A stretch of DNA of 64,000 bases from Trachythela sp. YZ-2020 (GCA_016169945.1 JADLSH010000138.1:620001-684000), one strand, 5' to 3'. Shown: positions 21,678-34,720, counted from the stretch's first letter. Program-made: numbers and translations. Notes: generated by a model not told the origin, from the letters alone.

Positions 21678-23223
21678 GTACTGTATTTATGCCATTTATA
21701 TTGTTGAAATATATTTAGGATATCGTGATCGTCCCCGTGCCAGCGCTTGAATCATAAATATATTAAGTATGGAGTTGCGTTCATCAGTCGGAAGAAACAT
21801 TGAATATTTGCTTGTCGAAGGCCATATTTTATACAATAACACAACATGATTCACGAACTCATTTTATTTTAACTCAATAAAGTGCGAGATCAAAACAATG
21901 TCGTAGGTCGTATAAAAACTATAAATTTAGTGTCAAAAAAATTCTTCCATATTTGCGTCCTAGCAAAGGCCACAAAACATGCTGGTAATTCATGGTAATA
22001 TTTATGTTTGAATCACAGATATATTAAAATACAAACGACATGGATTTAGATTTCTCCAAAAATAACCTCAAAAAGTAGGTAATTAAAATTAAATTATAAT
22101 TTGAGATTTCAATTTATAATAGTATTGAGTATAAAGACTTAGATAAAATATTATTTTAAAATATGGATGCCAGGCCCCACACCCATATCTCTGTCAGAAA
22201 AATATAAATATTTTGAAAATGTTTTCATGGTAAAGTATTATGAAATGTTATTATATAATTTACCAGAGTATAGGCCTCTTGAATAGTTCTGTTTTAGTAC
22301 TGTAAATATCAGGCTTATAGAGAGAGCCAACACTCCAACAGGCTTGGCCTCAATAAGCCTGGGCCGGGTATACATGTAGTGATGTACTGAGTTGGCTTGG
22401 CCGTGGGATTGTATTGAGGGGCTGATTGCATGAGGTGACTGGTGAGTTGACCCGGTGAATAGGGGCAACTCGGAAAGCTAGCTAGACTGGCTCAGCTTCT
22501 AAATGTAAATGACATTATTTTTCCACGTTGGGTTCTATACATGGCAAGCAAGCAATTTTGCCATGTCTGGTATCCTGCTAGAACAAAGATAGCTGTCTAC
22601 TACTGTAAGGGGCTGATTACATGGAGATTTTTCAACCCCGGGGCCAAATTCATCCCCGGGGCTGAAATGCCCTTAGTTGCTGAAGAAACGATTGGAAACT
22701 TCTGGGTCATATGTATACAAATCCTATGGTGAGAATCTTTCGTACTGTCTAGTCATATAATAAAAATATTATAATGGGTTTAACACTCTAAGCGGCATTT
22801 CACCCAAAAGAACCCCACCTTGGTACAGGTTATAGCAAATACAATATTTTGTACTCATGATGATGACATAAGAATTAATTAAGATTTTAAATGAATTCTT
22901 ATGTCATCGTCACAAGTCACAAGCGCCTGCGATACATGCTGTATACCATTTTATTTTCAAATGGCAGTCGAACAAAAGAAATTTAATATACAGATATCGC
23001 TGTGAATTGAATAAAAGGTTAGTGATTCAAACAACTCTGGCGTGCTCCCTTGCTTGACATTGTTGTTTCAGTTACACTATCTCAGGCTGATTGGCTTTGC
23101 TCTAACTTGATTGGACTGACATATTGTCCAGTGATCAAGTTTATGTATTTTTATTTTAATGATATAAAAGATGACCCTCGACTTATGTTTTACTAATTAT
23201 AGTTATCCTTTACTTTTTTCCAG

Positions 23224-23312
23224 AAATTGAGAGCACTGTTACGGCATTGGTTCTCCAATCCCGTTTGAAAGAGAAGGCCATTTCAAAAAATCTCTTTTTC
23301 ATGATTTGCACA
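23224..23312 (+). CDS. Putative exon b of gene inside CACTG element
   Basis: TTTTTTCCAG acceptor and GTAAGT donor frame IESTVTALVLQSRLKEKAIS then KNLFFMICT. It ends in phase 0 and joins exon c in frame. The splice signals are strong. The protein family is not recognised from this exon alone. Confidence 0.45.
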
Positions 23313-23584
23313 GTAAGTATATTTTAATAGAAAATTTGACACACTTTATGAGAGGGGAAGTGTTGGGCATAGACAAGTTAACTATATACTATATATTTAT
23401 ATGCCTCTTGTTAAATCATTACTTGACCCTTTCGATAATTACGTCATACAGTAAACACTTTTATGACACAATTATTTAAATATGCAACAATGTGACTTAG
23501 GCTCTGTGTTAAGGGGTGAGGTTAAATGCCTAAGGTTAGTCGATATTGAAACTTATAAGCTAAAATCAAAATGAATATTTTCAG

Positions 23585-23907
23585 GATGATGATTCCTTTG
23601 ACGAAGAAGTAGAAAAATCCACCTATCCACGGATTATAGCTTCTGGAGACCTGGCAATCTTGGATCCTTTTTACATCGCTGCTGAGGGACAAATCTACTT
23701 AAACTTATCAGGCAAAAACATTCCAGTGGCTATGGCAGTGACCATGCTTATCGCCACGCTTTTTATGTGCTGAATATGGAGTACACTCCAGGAGTTTCCA
23801 ATATCTACGCCTTCCTGTAAGCTGTTTTGATGGACAGGCGCGCTGATGCTAAGAAAAGAATTTCTGTTCAGAAATTTGTCAATGAGCTGGGACTCCAATG
23901 GAAATAG
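23585..23907 (+). pseudogene. Putative last exon c, frameshifted
   Basis: After TATTTTCAG it reads DDDSFDEEVEKSTYPRIIAS, GDLAILDPFYIAAEGQIYLN, LSGKNIPVAM, then meets a stop at 23771. A +1 frame continues HAYRHAFYVLNMEYTPGVSN, a further stop, and KKRISVQKFVNELGLQWK. The layout (G-P-A-A...hydrophobic helix...FYVLNMEYP-like...LEK...VQKFVNELG) resembles the C-terminus of an expanded family of uncharacterised fish and cnidarian proteins. That resemblance is from memory and weak. It is broken by one frameshift and one extra stop. Confidence 0.4.
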
Positions 23908-24169
23908 TAAATATACTAATTGCATAATTGCATAATTGTTGGTTAAAAGTTTTGTGAAAGGATATTTCAAGTGGAAGAATTTTAACAATTGTTAAACTTA
24001 TGAACAGCTAAGGAAAATGAACCCAAAAACTTTAAACAAATTTTATAATAATAATCATGAAACTATTTTCTTGTTTGTGTGTAATATTATGGGGCCATTT
24101 GGGTGCATGAAATCACTTTAGTGCAGTGTAAACTAATAACAAAATTAGTTGTTATTTTTACCATGGTTA

Positions 24170-24637
24170 ACAGTTAAACTTAAAAACTGGTGTGACTTTA
24201 GCACCGAGAAGGCGTGTTACTTTAAGTGTTATTTTAGCGCTGCACAACTAGTGTTAAATTAACTCTAAAAACCTGTGCTATTTTAACAATACAAAAGGTG
24301 TTGTTTTAGCACCGTAACTAGTGTTAAATCAGCACCATAAACGGCGGTGTTAAAATAGCACCCAAAAAAGGTGTCATTTTTTGCCTAATTTTTTAGCACC
24401 ACTTTTTGGTGTTAAATTGACACCCCAAAATTAAGCGCTACACAACTAGTGTTAAATTAACTCTAAAAACCAGTGCTATTTTAACACTACAAAAGGTGTT
24501 GTTTTAGCACCGTAACTAGTGTTAAATCAGCACCATCAACGGCTGTGTTAAAATAGCACCCAAAAAAGGTGTCATTTTTTACCTAATTTTTTAGCACCAC
24601 TTTTTGGTGTTAAATTGACACCCCAAAATTAACAGTG
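24170..24637. repeat. Right subterminal array with 198-bp tandem duplication
   Basis: Same GTGTTAAATTARCACC-type motifs as on the left. A block starting GCGCTGCACAACTAGTG at 24237 is repeated from 24435 (GCGCTACACAACTAGTG) with a 198-bp period and only a few differences, ending at the terminal CAGTG. Confidence 0.85.
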
Positions 24638-25640
24638 TGGCTAGATTTTGTGTTCTTTTTTGGTGGCGTCAGACACTTAATTTTTGATGATTTGAATTGA
24701 ATTCGGGATGAATTGAATTTAGGTAAATTGAATTTTGACGGAGCTTACACAAGACACGTCCGCACTCCCTCATGCATTCATTTAATGTTAATGAAGAACG
24801 GCATTGAGTGGTTTTTTCCATTGCTTAAACCATTTCGAGGTTATTGCGGTTTTATTATGAAAATTATCTGTCTGGCTCTACATTCGCATGTGGAGCTACG
24901 AGTGTGAAAGTGGATCCATCTGTCTCATCGCCTTGAAACTAAAATTTGATTTAACAAAACTACAAAAAAGATTTTGTAAGTTCCTGCGTAATATTTTATT
25001 TTGTGGTTTTATTAAGCTAAACAAAAGCCAGGAACTTACGAAATCTTTTTGCACCAAAATATCAAAGGTTCGACCGCCTGTCATCAAGCCCACGCAGTGT
25101 TTTGGTGAAGATTGCGCGTGATTTTCAAATTACTTTGAACATTATCTTTTTGGTTAATGTTTATAAAATACTTTGGGTAGTTTATTGCAATGGATTGGCA
25201 GTTATTTGTTCAATTTTTCGATTGAAACTTTTCTACAATCAAGTATTTTGGGATACTGTCATCTAAATGCATTTGAAGACGAAAAAGTGTGATAAATTGA
25301 GAAGAGAAGCGGCGAGACATTGCACTTGCGCGATAATTGAGCAAAACATCGCTTCTACAATATCGAAGATAAATACACTGCACTACTTCAAAACTTGACG
25401 AAACTTGGTTGAATTATTCTTTAGTCAACTATCATTATGTTAAAGTACAACTTGTGGACAATATTTGCGAGACTCGGTGATAAAAAGAAAATAAAACGGC
25501 AAAATATGGCTGAAATCGTGTTGTGGCGAGGGGTAAGTGAAATGAACTGTATTATATCAAAACAATATCAACTCTCATGAAATAGTAGTTAGTATTTTTA
25601 AATTAGTATTATATTGATATAAGTATAGTTTTTATCCTAT
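24638..25640. other. Non-coding, with a 22-bp-arm hairpin
   Basis: At 24965-25050 AAAAAGATTTTGTAAGTTCC and its complement (one mismatch over 22 bp) enclose about 42 nt. No gene recognised. Confidence 0.5.
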
Positions 25641-25651
25641 GACAAAAATAT

Positions 25652-26640
25652 TTAAGAAATAAGAAAATAGTCGTGCGAGTAGTCAAAGACCATTCTGACC
25701 TTCGTTGTCCAAGGTGGCGGTTTTTCATCTGGTGGAATCATTCGTAGGTAACATTTCTGGACATAGCCATGAAACGGTTGTCGGGGGCGTTTGGCTTCTG
25801 AGCTTCTCTTCCTTCCATGAAACGGATATCTGATATTTCTCATTTTCGTACAGCAATGACTTATTTACCACTTCAAGAGCTTTTTTCATTCTCCGTCAAA
25901 CATTTACATCGTTTGCTTTCGTTCCACAGCTTTCAATTTCCCAAAAACGTTTTACACTTTAATCAATATCACAGCAAGTACTCCTTGTGGCGGCGTTTGG
26001 TTTTCTCGGCAAGAAAATACGAATTGTGTGCACTCTTTTGTTGGACAAAGTTCCTTCATTGAGAGTTCGAACACACGTCCAGCCTAGAGGTCCACGTCTG
26101 GCTATCGGTTCTTCCTTTTAATGCGTGAATGTCGACCATGGAATAATGCAAGTCAGCATTATCAACTCCAATAAGCATGTCTACGGATCTCTTTCCGGCT
26201 TCGGAATGCTGCATGCACTCAGATGTGGACATGGACTTTGATGTGCTGACCGATCTAACACGATATAGTTGCCAGTTATGATTCTCAGACAAGTTCTAAC
26301 TTTCACACCCTTGCGAATTGCACGTGCACACTTTCGATTATCACAGTAACAGGCATCGATTCAAATGTTTCTACGGCGTCATTGAGCTCATGAACTTTGA
26401 CGTTCTCGAATGGCTCTTGTATTCCTAATACTCGGGCGACATCTTTGTTGAGGGATGTCTCAGTTGAAGCGTGATCAAGAATTGCATTAATTTAAACTTT
26501 CTTTTCGTTGGGTTTGATCCACACTGGGATAGCTCGTAACGAGTTTTCCTTGTGTGGTTCATCACTACAGGTTGTCATGGTAACAGCAGGCTTACCATCT
26601 TCTGCCCCCTCTTGAGGGGTTGTAAGCTTCGCTCTCAAGG
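25652..26640 (-). pseudogene. BEL/Pao LTR retroelement pol fragment (peptidase region and start of RT region)
   Basis: Minus strand, high to low coordinates: LRAIPVWIKPNEKKV and ILDHASTETSLNKDVARVLG (aspartic peptidase-like, DUF1758 type, with DHAS where DDGS is expected), VHELNDAVETFESMPV, then RSVDMLIGVDNADLHYS. Further down come FWEIESCGT, ALEVVNKSLLYENEKYQISV and KVRMVFDYS, the lead into the RT. Stops and frame changes are frequent. LTRs, gag and the rest of pol are not seen. This is an old decayed copy of an LTR retrotransposon. Confidence 0.7.
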
Positions 26641-26892
26641 CAAGCTATAACTTTACTTCAACAACGATAAACTTAAAAAATACACTATAAATTTTGTTTA
26701 ACTCAACGACAAAATCCACAATTTACGACTAAAATCCTAAAATCAACAAAAAAACCTGCCCCTAAAAATAACACGGCCCCCTAATTTATGTCAAATGTCA
26801 ATTACTCCCGGTTGTCCAAATTATTAAACTATTAAATGTTAAATGTCAAATATAAACTATTTACATGTACAGGCTTCTCAATAAGGATCTTT

Positions 26893-27832
26893 AAATATTT
26901 ATTTATTTATTTATTTATTTATTTAGCTTCGCCAACTAGGGCAGGGTCACCACAACAGCATATACCAATTACTGTGGGCCCTTTTACCTAACCCACCCTG
27001 TCAACTTCCCTGTGGGAGTAAACCGGAGGATTTTATGATAATAAAATGTACGTGCTCATTCCACATAAAATCGTCACTTATTGTCATTCCTACAGTTTTT
27101 GCGTGGTGTACAATTTCTAATTCACCACTGTTGATTTCTACTCTTGAAAAACCCAGATTTCCTCTTCCAAAATACATAATCATTTCTTTACACTTTGAGC
27201 CATTAAGTTGTAAACGATTCACTTCTGACCATTTCTGGACGTCATCTGCTGCTTCTTGGATTCTGCTGGTGCTATACTTGGTTACAGATTCAGAGATAGA
27301 TGTATCATCAATATATTTCCATTTGTCAACATTATTAAGTGTTAAATCGTTAATCATTAGAACAAATAACCAAGGTCCTAACTTTGTTCCCTGAGGTACT
27401 CCTGAGGGAACACTACCCCATTCTGAATAGTAGTCCTTAGAGAGCTTTACTCGTTGCTTCCTGCTTGTTAAAAAATCGACGACCCAGCGGCCAGCGCTTC
27501 ACAAAGAGTGGAATATCTAGTGCTAAAATTTTCTTTGCGAGGATATGGTGATCCACGAGATCAAAAGCCTTACGATAATCGAAAAGTAAGACGCGGACGG
27601 CTCCGCCGTTTCCATCTGTTGCTTCTGTCCATGAATGAATCATGGTGATTAATGCAAAAGTAGTCGAAGAGCGTGGTATACCGCCAAATTGGTCAGCATT
27701 AACGATACTCAAGATAGCAGGAGCAACATACCTCTCAACAACGAAATCTTCAGCTATTTTAGATACAACAAATGTCAATGATATTGGCCTAAGGTGCTTG
27801 TTAATGTCCTGTACGGGTTTCTCATTTGGCAT
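26893..27832 (-). pseudogene. LINE RT fragment with (AAAT)n tail
   Basis: Minus strand: NKHLRPISLTFVVSKIAEDF, GGIPRSSTTFALITMIHSW, VLLFDYRKAFDLVDHHILAK, then after a frame change SGVPQGTKLGPWLFVLMIND, WKYIDDTSISES (catalytic YIDD), LQLNGSKCKEMIMYFGR. This is a different LINE lineage from those at 1 and 41625. The C-terminus is cut short. The 3' tail appears on the plus strand as (ATTT)n at about 26897-26925. Confidence 0.75.
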
Positions 27833-27948
27833 TTTGCGTAAAGTAGAACTGTATGCTTAACTTTTTAATCACCACACGAGCAACTAACTTGATCCATAAT
27901 GAACGACGCATTATATATTCACCTCAAATATCAAAATATTTATGAGCC

Positions 27949-29290
27949 TTATGAAGAGAATCGGCCCTTCCTCCTAGCATTAACACTCAGGTAAGGTTTA
28001 ATTATTTTCAATTTTGAGAAAGATATTTCTATAGATGCTGCTGTCTCAGGAATAGTTAAGAATAATAGTAGCAATTTGGGTAACTGTGGAGAGGAAGAAG
28101 CAATTCTGGCTCTGTAAATGATTTCAAGAATGCTTACAACCGAGATAACTTCTTCCGCTTTCACTTCATCAAGAAATTCAACTTTAAATGAACGAACCTC
28201 TCTTTCTAGGTCAACACCACCAAAGTCTTCTGCATATACACGTACTATTTTCGAGGTGGCTTCTTCTGTTTCGGTGACCTCCAGTTTGACGAAATTTCTT
28301 GGGAAAGAAAATCAAATTTTTCTCCGACCATTTTCAGTCCACTAAAACGTTCAGAAATCTGGGTTACTGCTACATCAATTGTTTTGTAAAATATGTTTAC
28401 TTTAAAAGCTCTTTCCGGAATCCTAGACAAAATTCAAAGTTTTATTCACGAAATATTATAATTTAAAAAATATTTATGCATAAATTTGTGATTCTTAAAA
28501 CTTTTTAATCTGATTGTTTCATGCGACAAAACAATTTAATGACGAAATCGAATATTTCTTCTTTTCGCATGCACCTTTGGCTTTGTCAACTTGGAAAAAA
28601 AACCCACGTTATTTACCGTTTTAGTCGGTCCGGATAGAAAAATCTTTTCGCTCGGTCTCAAAAACATATATTTATTCAATGTTCTTTTTGATAGCATCTT
28701 CTTCATCACGTTCTTTTTTTCCTTGCTGGTCAACGAAATAACTTTCAGTCGCTTCAAAATATCAACAAATCTATCCCTTTTTCCACGAACCGAATCCACC
28801 CTGGACGACCACCAGGCAACGCAGAGCTTTTTAAAGACAGGGATGAATCAACAGCGAGCAGCTGTAAATCTCTTGATCGATTTATGGACGATGAGAAAAA
28901 GACGTAAATAGATTGAATAACTCCGAAAAAGTTATCGTTATCAACGACGGAATCTACGGCATCATTTATCACAAGATTGAGATTATGTGCCGCACAATGT
29001 ATGTAGGGCACAGACATCGATGAACGATGACCTTTTATCAGCTTTTAAACACCATTGTAAACACCGCTCATGACACCACGGTTATGACACTCACCCCGTT
29101 GTAGGTTGACCACGGAGCTTTTCCATGTAAAGTCCAATATCTTCGATATATTTACACGTGGTTTCTACGAGGCCAGCCGCCGTTCCGTCAGTGACAGATA
29201 TAAAACCTAGGAAAGTCTCCTTAATTGTAACATTCTCGTTCAAAACCAGAACCCACCGAGCAGTGACACTGAGTCGATCTACTCTGTTTC
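27949..29290 (-). pseudogene. hAT transposase remnant (ZMYM/ZNF862-like)
   Basis: From 29290 downwards the minus strand encodes WVLVLNENVTIKETFLGFIS, VTDGTAAGLVETT, IGLYMEKLRGQ, then SVPYIHCAAHNLNLVINDAV (the conserved CAAH-LNLV motif). Next are a diverged segment, DSVRGKRDRFVDILKRLKVI, and at the end LPKLLLLFLTIPETAASIEI followed by SFSKLKIIKPYL, the hAT dimerisation domain. Several frame changes and stops make it inactive. A partial hairpin repeat (28608-28665) interrupts the reading region. The order and spacing fit a hAT transposase of the ZMYM1-like type. Confidence 0.75.
28608..28665 (+). repeat. Half copy of the TTATTTACCG hairpin repeat
   Basis: GTTATTTACCGTTTTAGTCGG matches the outer arm of the hairpins at 10147, 11780 and 60670; the other arm is missing. 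Confidence 0.55.
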
Positions 29291-29372
29291 TGTCACTTGT
29301 TGATTAAATAGAATTGATAGATTTAGTTTAAGTTTCATGCTCCTAGAAGTATCAACATTTCTGAAGTTCATC

Positions 29373-30625
29373 CAGGGGCGTAAATGTGGGAGGATGTGGG
29401 GTGGTGTAGAGGGGTGGTACACCCCCCAGAGATCATGATCCAGTCGGTCTGAAAATGTGCAGTCGGTCTCAAGATATTCATTGTTAAATTGGACGCATTA
29501 TGCCACATAATGCTATGCGAGACTGGCCAAATAGTTTCAGAGACCGACTTCAATCGTTGCATTAATTAAAATATAAAGTTTGCCGAATATCCTGCTTCAA
29601 TCTTTGTTGTAAAGAGTTCTTCTAGAATGTCATACACTCAAACTGTATGTGGCGTGCGTATGTTGAATATTTACAGAAGCACTGTAAATGCTAAAACAAA
29701 CTACTTTGAAATAGAACCATAATATTGCCAGTTGCCTGTTGCTACAACTGCTATAATTTACATCATATTAAATACTTTATGGCAAACGTATTGTACAGGA
29801 AGCTAAACTTATTCTTATCCGGAAAAACTACATTGTTTTGCGATATAATTCGACATTTTTTACTGATTTCCACCTACAAAATGGAATAAAATATTTGTTC
29901 AGAACGCAGGAAATCGTGTCTACGAGGTCCTAGATTTCAAAATTTCCCAGATTCTCCCGGACCCCCTGCGAATGGGTGTCCTACTGCATCAGTCGTCATA
30001 TTCTGCTGGATCTGCCCCTGTGTACATGAGTTCAGTAAAATATGAAACGTAACTTACGCAAGTTGAATTGTGCGGCTACTCATGCGCAAGTTATTCCATT
30101 CTATTGTATTATACGAATAGGTAATAGATAATTAATCAAAACTAACAAAGCGCGGACGCTTGATAAATATATGACTATATTGATTACATTTAATAATTCA
30201 TTAACTGGTTCACACCAACGAACATATGAAAGATAAACTGGCAGTTGATCAGCTTCCACTCAAAATTTTCGTTATGACACTAGCGACACCACTCAAGTCT
30301 GTGAATCCTGTCCCTAATAATTTTAGCACCTAAGAGTTTTAGCACTGACATGACTGTGTACGTATTTTTTTAAAACTAAAGGCAGTATGACATGAACTCT
30401 CATGCGCAGTACTCAATGTGACTGAAAGTCAGAGAACAAGTTTCTGCTCAATTCCCAATTAGTGTAATTAGATATAAAAACTTTCTTATACAAGGTGGTC
30501 ATTAGTATGTGTGTACATATTTTGTTTATTGAATTGTGTTGCCATTCAACTTATTGGAGCAGCACACGTAATTTTTCAATTCGAAACTTCACCCCCCGCA
30601 GCCAAAATCGATATGTACGCCCCTG
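29373..30625. mobile_element. Non-autonomous hAT, 1.25 kb, perfect 8-bp duplication
   Basis: Begins CAGGGGCGTA and ends TACGCCCCTG. The flanks are AGTTCATC at 29365-29372 and AGTTCATC at 30626-30633, a perfect 8-bp target duplication as made by hAT transposases. The interior has no transposase. It landed beside (upstream of) the decayed hAT transposase gene. Confidence 0.9.
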
Positions 30626-30633
30626 AGTTCATC

Positions 30634-33600
30634 ACCATCTGCTGCGCCTGTAACACGTGGTGAAACCCACTAATTGTCAAGGAATTCGTGTTATAAGAGT
30701 GCAATACACCACAATTTATACTCTTGAATGAAATTTATATCATTTTACATGATGCATTTTGAATATTCAGCCAGTAGTGTCTCTGATGAGTTGAATTTTC
30801 TCCTCGATTGCGTCTCCGACTCGGACGATTTTTGAATCAAATTGATGGTTTGTTTTGCCCCAGGAATCAATCTCTGACGAGTAGAATCTGGAACATAAAC
30901 AACGGCTCATGCAATTTGTTCATACTTATACATACACAAAGTACAAATACTTTAACTCCGTCATGCACCGATTTGGTCCGATTTAGTATGACACACATAT
31001 AGAGACGATTGTACGTATGCAAATGAAGAAAATACTAATATATTGTTAAACTTTGTAAAACTTACAATTTTTAATAAACCATTCTTCAAAATGCTTTTTC
31101 CAAATGTTCAAATGTACGCATTAATTTGTCGTTTCAAATCTTCGTTGATACGCGATTTCTCGTGATTTGTTTCACCACTTTTCACGCGTTTTCTTTGCTA
31201 TAAACTTGCCTTTGCGTTATGGCAGTGCAAAGATATTAACTCTAGTGTTTTTTCGACTTTTATTGCAACCGAGAATGCTGCAGTTAGCGCCCAGAATAAG
31301 AAACAGTGGCCAAAGGAAGCGAAAATGTTTTGAATTTGACACCGCTCCGTATTATTTATTCTGGTCAACAAGACCAGAGGAGGTGTGAGGACTATACCGG
31401 TATACAACGCGGCCAGACGCAGCTTATTACATATTATGGATTTCTCGCCACGCTTCGTTCACTCTTCGACTGCCTTTCGTTGTAATCACAACTCTGGAAT
31501 ATTTTGAAACAATTTCTAATGGCGAATTTTCGTACTATTTATCGGGGTGTAGCTTCGGTTTTCGAAGAACAATTTTTCGTTGTTTTTCGAAACAACGTTT
31601 TGTGTTAGTTCCAGAGCTATCAGGGTAGGTACAGGCGTACAGCTTGAATACCGTTGGCTTCGCCAGCGGTAAATGGCATATAGGCGTTTATGTATTTACG
31701 ATATACTTGAGAAGAAATGTTTGCCGAATGCAATAAATACTCATACGACTACGTTGATTGGAAACGGCATACATTCTAGTTGTATTCTTATTAATTCTGT
31801 GATTTATTGATGTCATTATATGACACCAAAATTAAAGGGCCATACAAATCGATTTTCATTATACTGTTGGTTTATATCATAATTCACTTACCAATTTAAG
31901 TGACTCAAATATTTTGATTTAATCTCATACTAAAGGACTATGACTCTGTCCATGAGAGACCAAGTAGAGGTAGTGTTCATGAATTCAGGTTATCAAAAAA
32001 TACAAAACCAGAAATAGATCAACTGTTGCTATTTAATAGAGTTAGTATTTCCTTGAATATTTGTTTAACATATTTTCAAATTGATATCATATAGTTATTC
32101 GACCCAATGATCACTGCAATGGAGATGTACGATTTTGTAATATGATTTTGCAAGAGTATGTTACAATTCCACCACCTAAACCCAAACAGTCCTGCCATGT
32201 GACCTATGCTGCAAATGACTGGCTAGAAATGTACCACTAATCGGCCTAACTGACTGTAACTGCTTCCAGCAACTAATGTTTCTCGATCAGTGAATATCCT
32301 TCTACATTCAATGGATGAAGAGATATCCATTTGGTTGTGGCAATTGGGGTTGTTGAACCTGAACAACAACAACAACAATAATGTATATGGAATGTGTTCC
32401 GCTGGTGGTTCTTGTAGCTCTCCGCAAGGAGACTATTATTCCCCACAGTTAGCACTGGTCACTGCGGGTTACATACAATTATTCAGTCGCCTTTAGCTTG
32501 AGCAAGTTTGACAAACCTAAAAGTGGAAGGTTATTAATTGTGCTTGCCTAAAGAACACTACAGAAAGTGTGCATGTCTGACTATGTGAAAGTTGTGCAGT
32601 ATAAAACACATTAAGAAAGATAACTTGTCTTACACTGCAAGGATGTATAACTGTGTTGGCCATGAACAAAGTTATTTTGAGATTATGTCTTGTAGTTATT
32701 ATAAAGTTAAAGTGTGTTGCTCCTCTCAAATGTGTGGTTGTTTCACTGTAGGTAGTGTTCAGTAGTAGGATGTCTTTTTTCAATATTGGGTGTAACAATT
32801 ATGGTATCAATAGAAAGAAAATCTTTCCCTGATTTCAATGATGTGATTTTCATCAAGTTTTTCTTGGATTATTCATATTACCTCCTACATGTTTACAAGT
32901 CATATTCGAGGTTTGTGTATACTAACCCGACACAAGGGTAAATATATAATGCGTTATTAAGATAACTAAAACTTGATACATAAACCATGCAAGTCAAAAA
33001 TCTTTGAAATAGATTCACATACATACCAGTTATAAAATCATACATTCGAAAAATCTCAATATAAATCCACAATATTTTAAAATATAGCAAAAATACTCCA
33101 TAACTCGTCGATTTGAGGAGGTAAGTTATGTTTTAACGTTCCAATAGAAAGAGCAACTCTTCCTGAATTCGACGCTGTGATTTTCATTCCTTTTCTCCTT
33201 TATATATAAAATTACCTCCGGCAGATAACAAAACCACTTTTCTGGCACCCGAATTAAACATGGGCAAATACAACGCGGGATGAATATGTCTAAACCGTGA
33301 TAAATATACCAATCAAGACACAAATCGTTAAATTGGATTCATAGATTGAATAATTTTATTATATAAAGTATAGTGCTTTATAGAGATTTCGAGCACTGAT
33401 CAAACTGATAATCTCACTTTTGAAGTTTGAAGTGAAAATTATCGCTTTTGAAGTTTATGAAAATGGATATTTTATTTTATTTTATTTTGTTTGAAAAGAC
33501 TGTCCTTTATATTATAATAAACAGAAAAATACATGGATGCTTGGAAATAGCAGATTTATTTCTCGTGTTGAACATGATAGTTCAACACTCGAAATAAATC

Positions 33601-34700
33601 TGGTATTTCCGCGCACACATGTATTATTCTCTATATAAAAACATACCTTTAAAAATACGAGATTTTCAGCGTGAAAAATCGCAACATAAATCCACCAATT
33701 TTCAGCAAATATTTGCTGGAAATTTCAATTTTTAATAATGAACGCATTGCATTTTGGGAAGACCCTCATCCTCCTCTGCAACAAGCAATTGATGCAATTT
33801 CGTTGTGACGTCACAGGCCAAAAACCAGAACAATAACATAATCTGTCACGTGACCCGTCTTCCTAACCATGTTTATATTTCTATTAACTATGGACTGATA
33901 ATGGGTTAAGCCGTCCAAACCATTTAACATTAACAACAAATAAATATACATTATATCGATATATTTTGTTAATAATTGATATTGGGAATCTTTTTATTAA
34001 TACGATTATAGTTAAGAAACTGTTAACATGAGTTGACCTGACCAAGCAAACTGGACAAGCTTAACTTGCCACGTCAGTTTATCATTTTCTTCACTTGAGG
34101 AAGTCTAGTCTCGTATCTCAGCAGGAAAATAGAATTGGTGCATATAATTTTAGCCTTACTGTCGACACAATCAAAATTAGTGTCGCCATGTCAGGATCTG
34201 AACTTTCTCAAACAAAAGTTAGGCTAGCTCACTTCCATGTGAATACTATCTCAACTCTAATATTATCTATTTTCTTAAACCCTGGCCAAACCAAAGACTC
34301 ATTATAACCTTATAAAACATACTGCGGTGGTATAGAGCATCCGCGCGGCAAAAACTGAATTCCCATAGAGCCCTGCGAGAAGGGTACCGAGGGATGATAA
34401 TCCCATGGACTGTACATGCGATTCGACTGACTTTATTTACATTAAACTAGAAATACATGCATGCAGCAACCCCTTAAACCGAACAACAATAGTTCTAAAA
34501 TATTTTCAACTTTATTATATTGAAATGTCCAGGTATATATCGTATCGTACTTCGTGTTTTAATCAGCGTTGGTAAGCTTCAGCGCATATGCTCGAAGCGA
34601 AATAGCATGCAACAAGTAGCCAAAATTTACCAAAAGAGGCCAAGCATTGTTCGGCCAAAAAGAAGCAAAAAAACAAATTCGGACCTCTGCGAACGCAGTG
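30634..34700. other. No gene recognised; minor repeats
   Basis: No conserved frame. It contains an (AAC)n tract near 32364, an imperfect duplication (about 32800-32890 against 33130-33230, both with TGTGATTTTCAT and TTACCTCC), and a hairpin at 33529-33624. A region near 31430-31690 has somewhat higher C+G but no motif. Confidence 0.4.
33529..33624. repeat. 96-bp hairpin
   Basis: ATACATG at the left pairs with CATGTAT at the right. GGAAATA, CAGATTTATTTC and GTGTTGAAC pair with GTTCAACAC, GAAATAAATCTG and TATTTCC around a 6-nt loop. Confidence 0.7.
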
Positions 34701-34720
34701 CTATGCTGAATTATGATTGG

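Larger units (their letters stand above)
20607..24637. mobile_element. CACTG-ended (EnSpm/CACTA-like) transposon with cargo exons
   Basis: The left end CACTGTTAATTTTAGAGTG and the complement of the right end CACTGTTAATTTTGGGGTG form terminal inverted repeats. TG flanks both sides (a possible 2-bp duplication). Both ends run into arrays of a GGTGTTAAATTAGCACC-like motif (20607-20980 and 24170-24637). CACTA/CACTG termini with long subterminal repeats are characteristic of EnSpm/CACTA elements. I see no transposase, so it is likely non-autonomous. The interior contains spliced-looking exons (21597-21677, 23224-23312, 23585-23907). Confidence 0.6.

Noticed and set aside
20607..24637. CRISPR-like array reading of the repeated GTGTTAAATTAGCACC motif
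   Set aside because: Motifs vary in sequence, orientation and spacing, have no spacers of uniform length, and lie at the ends of a eukaryotic transposon.
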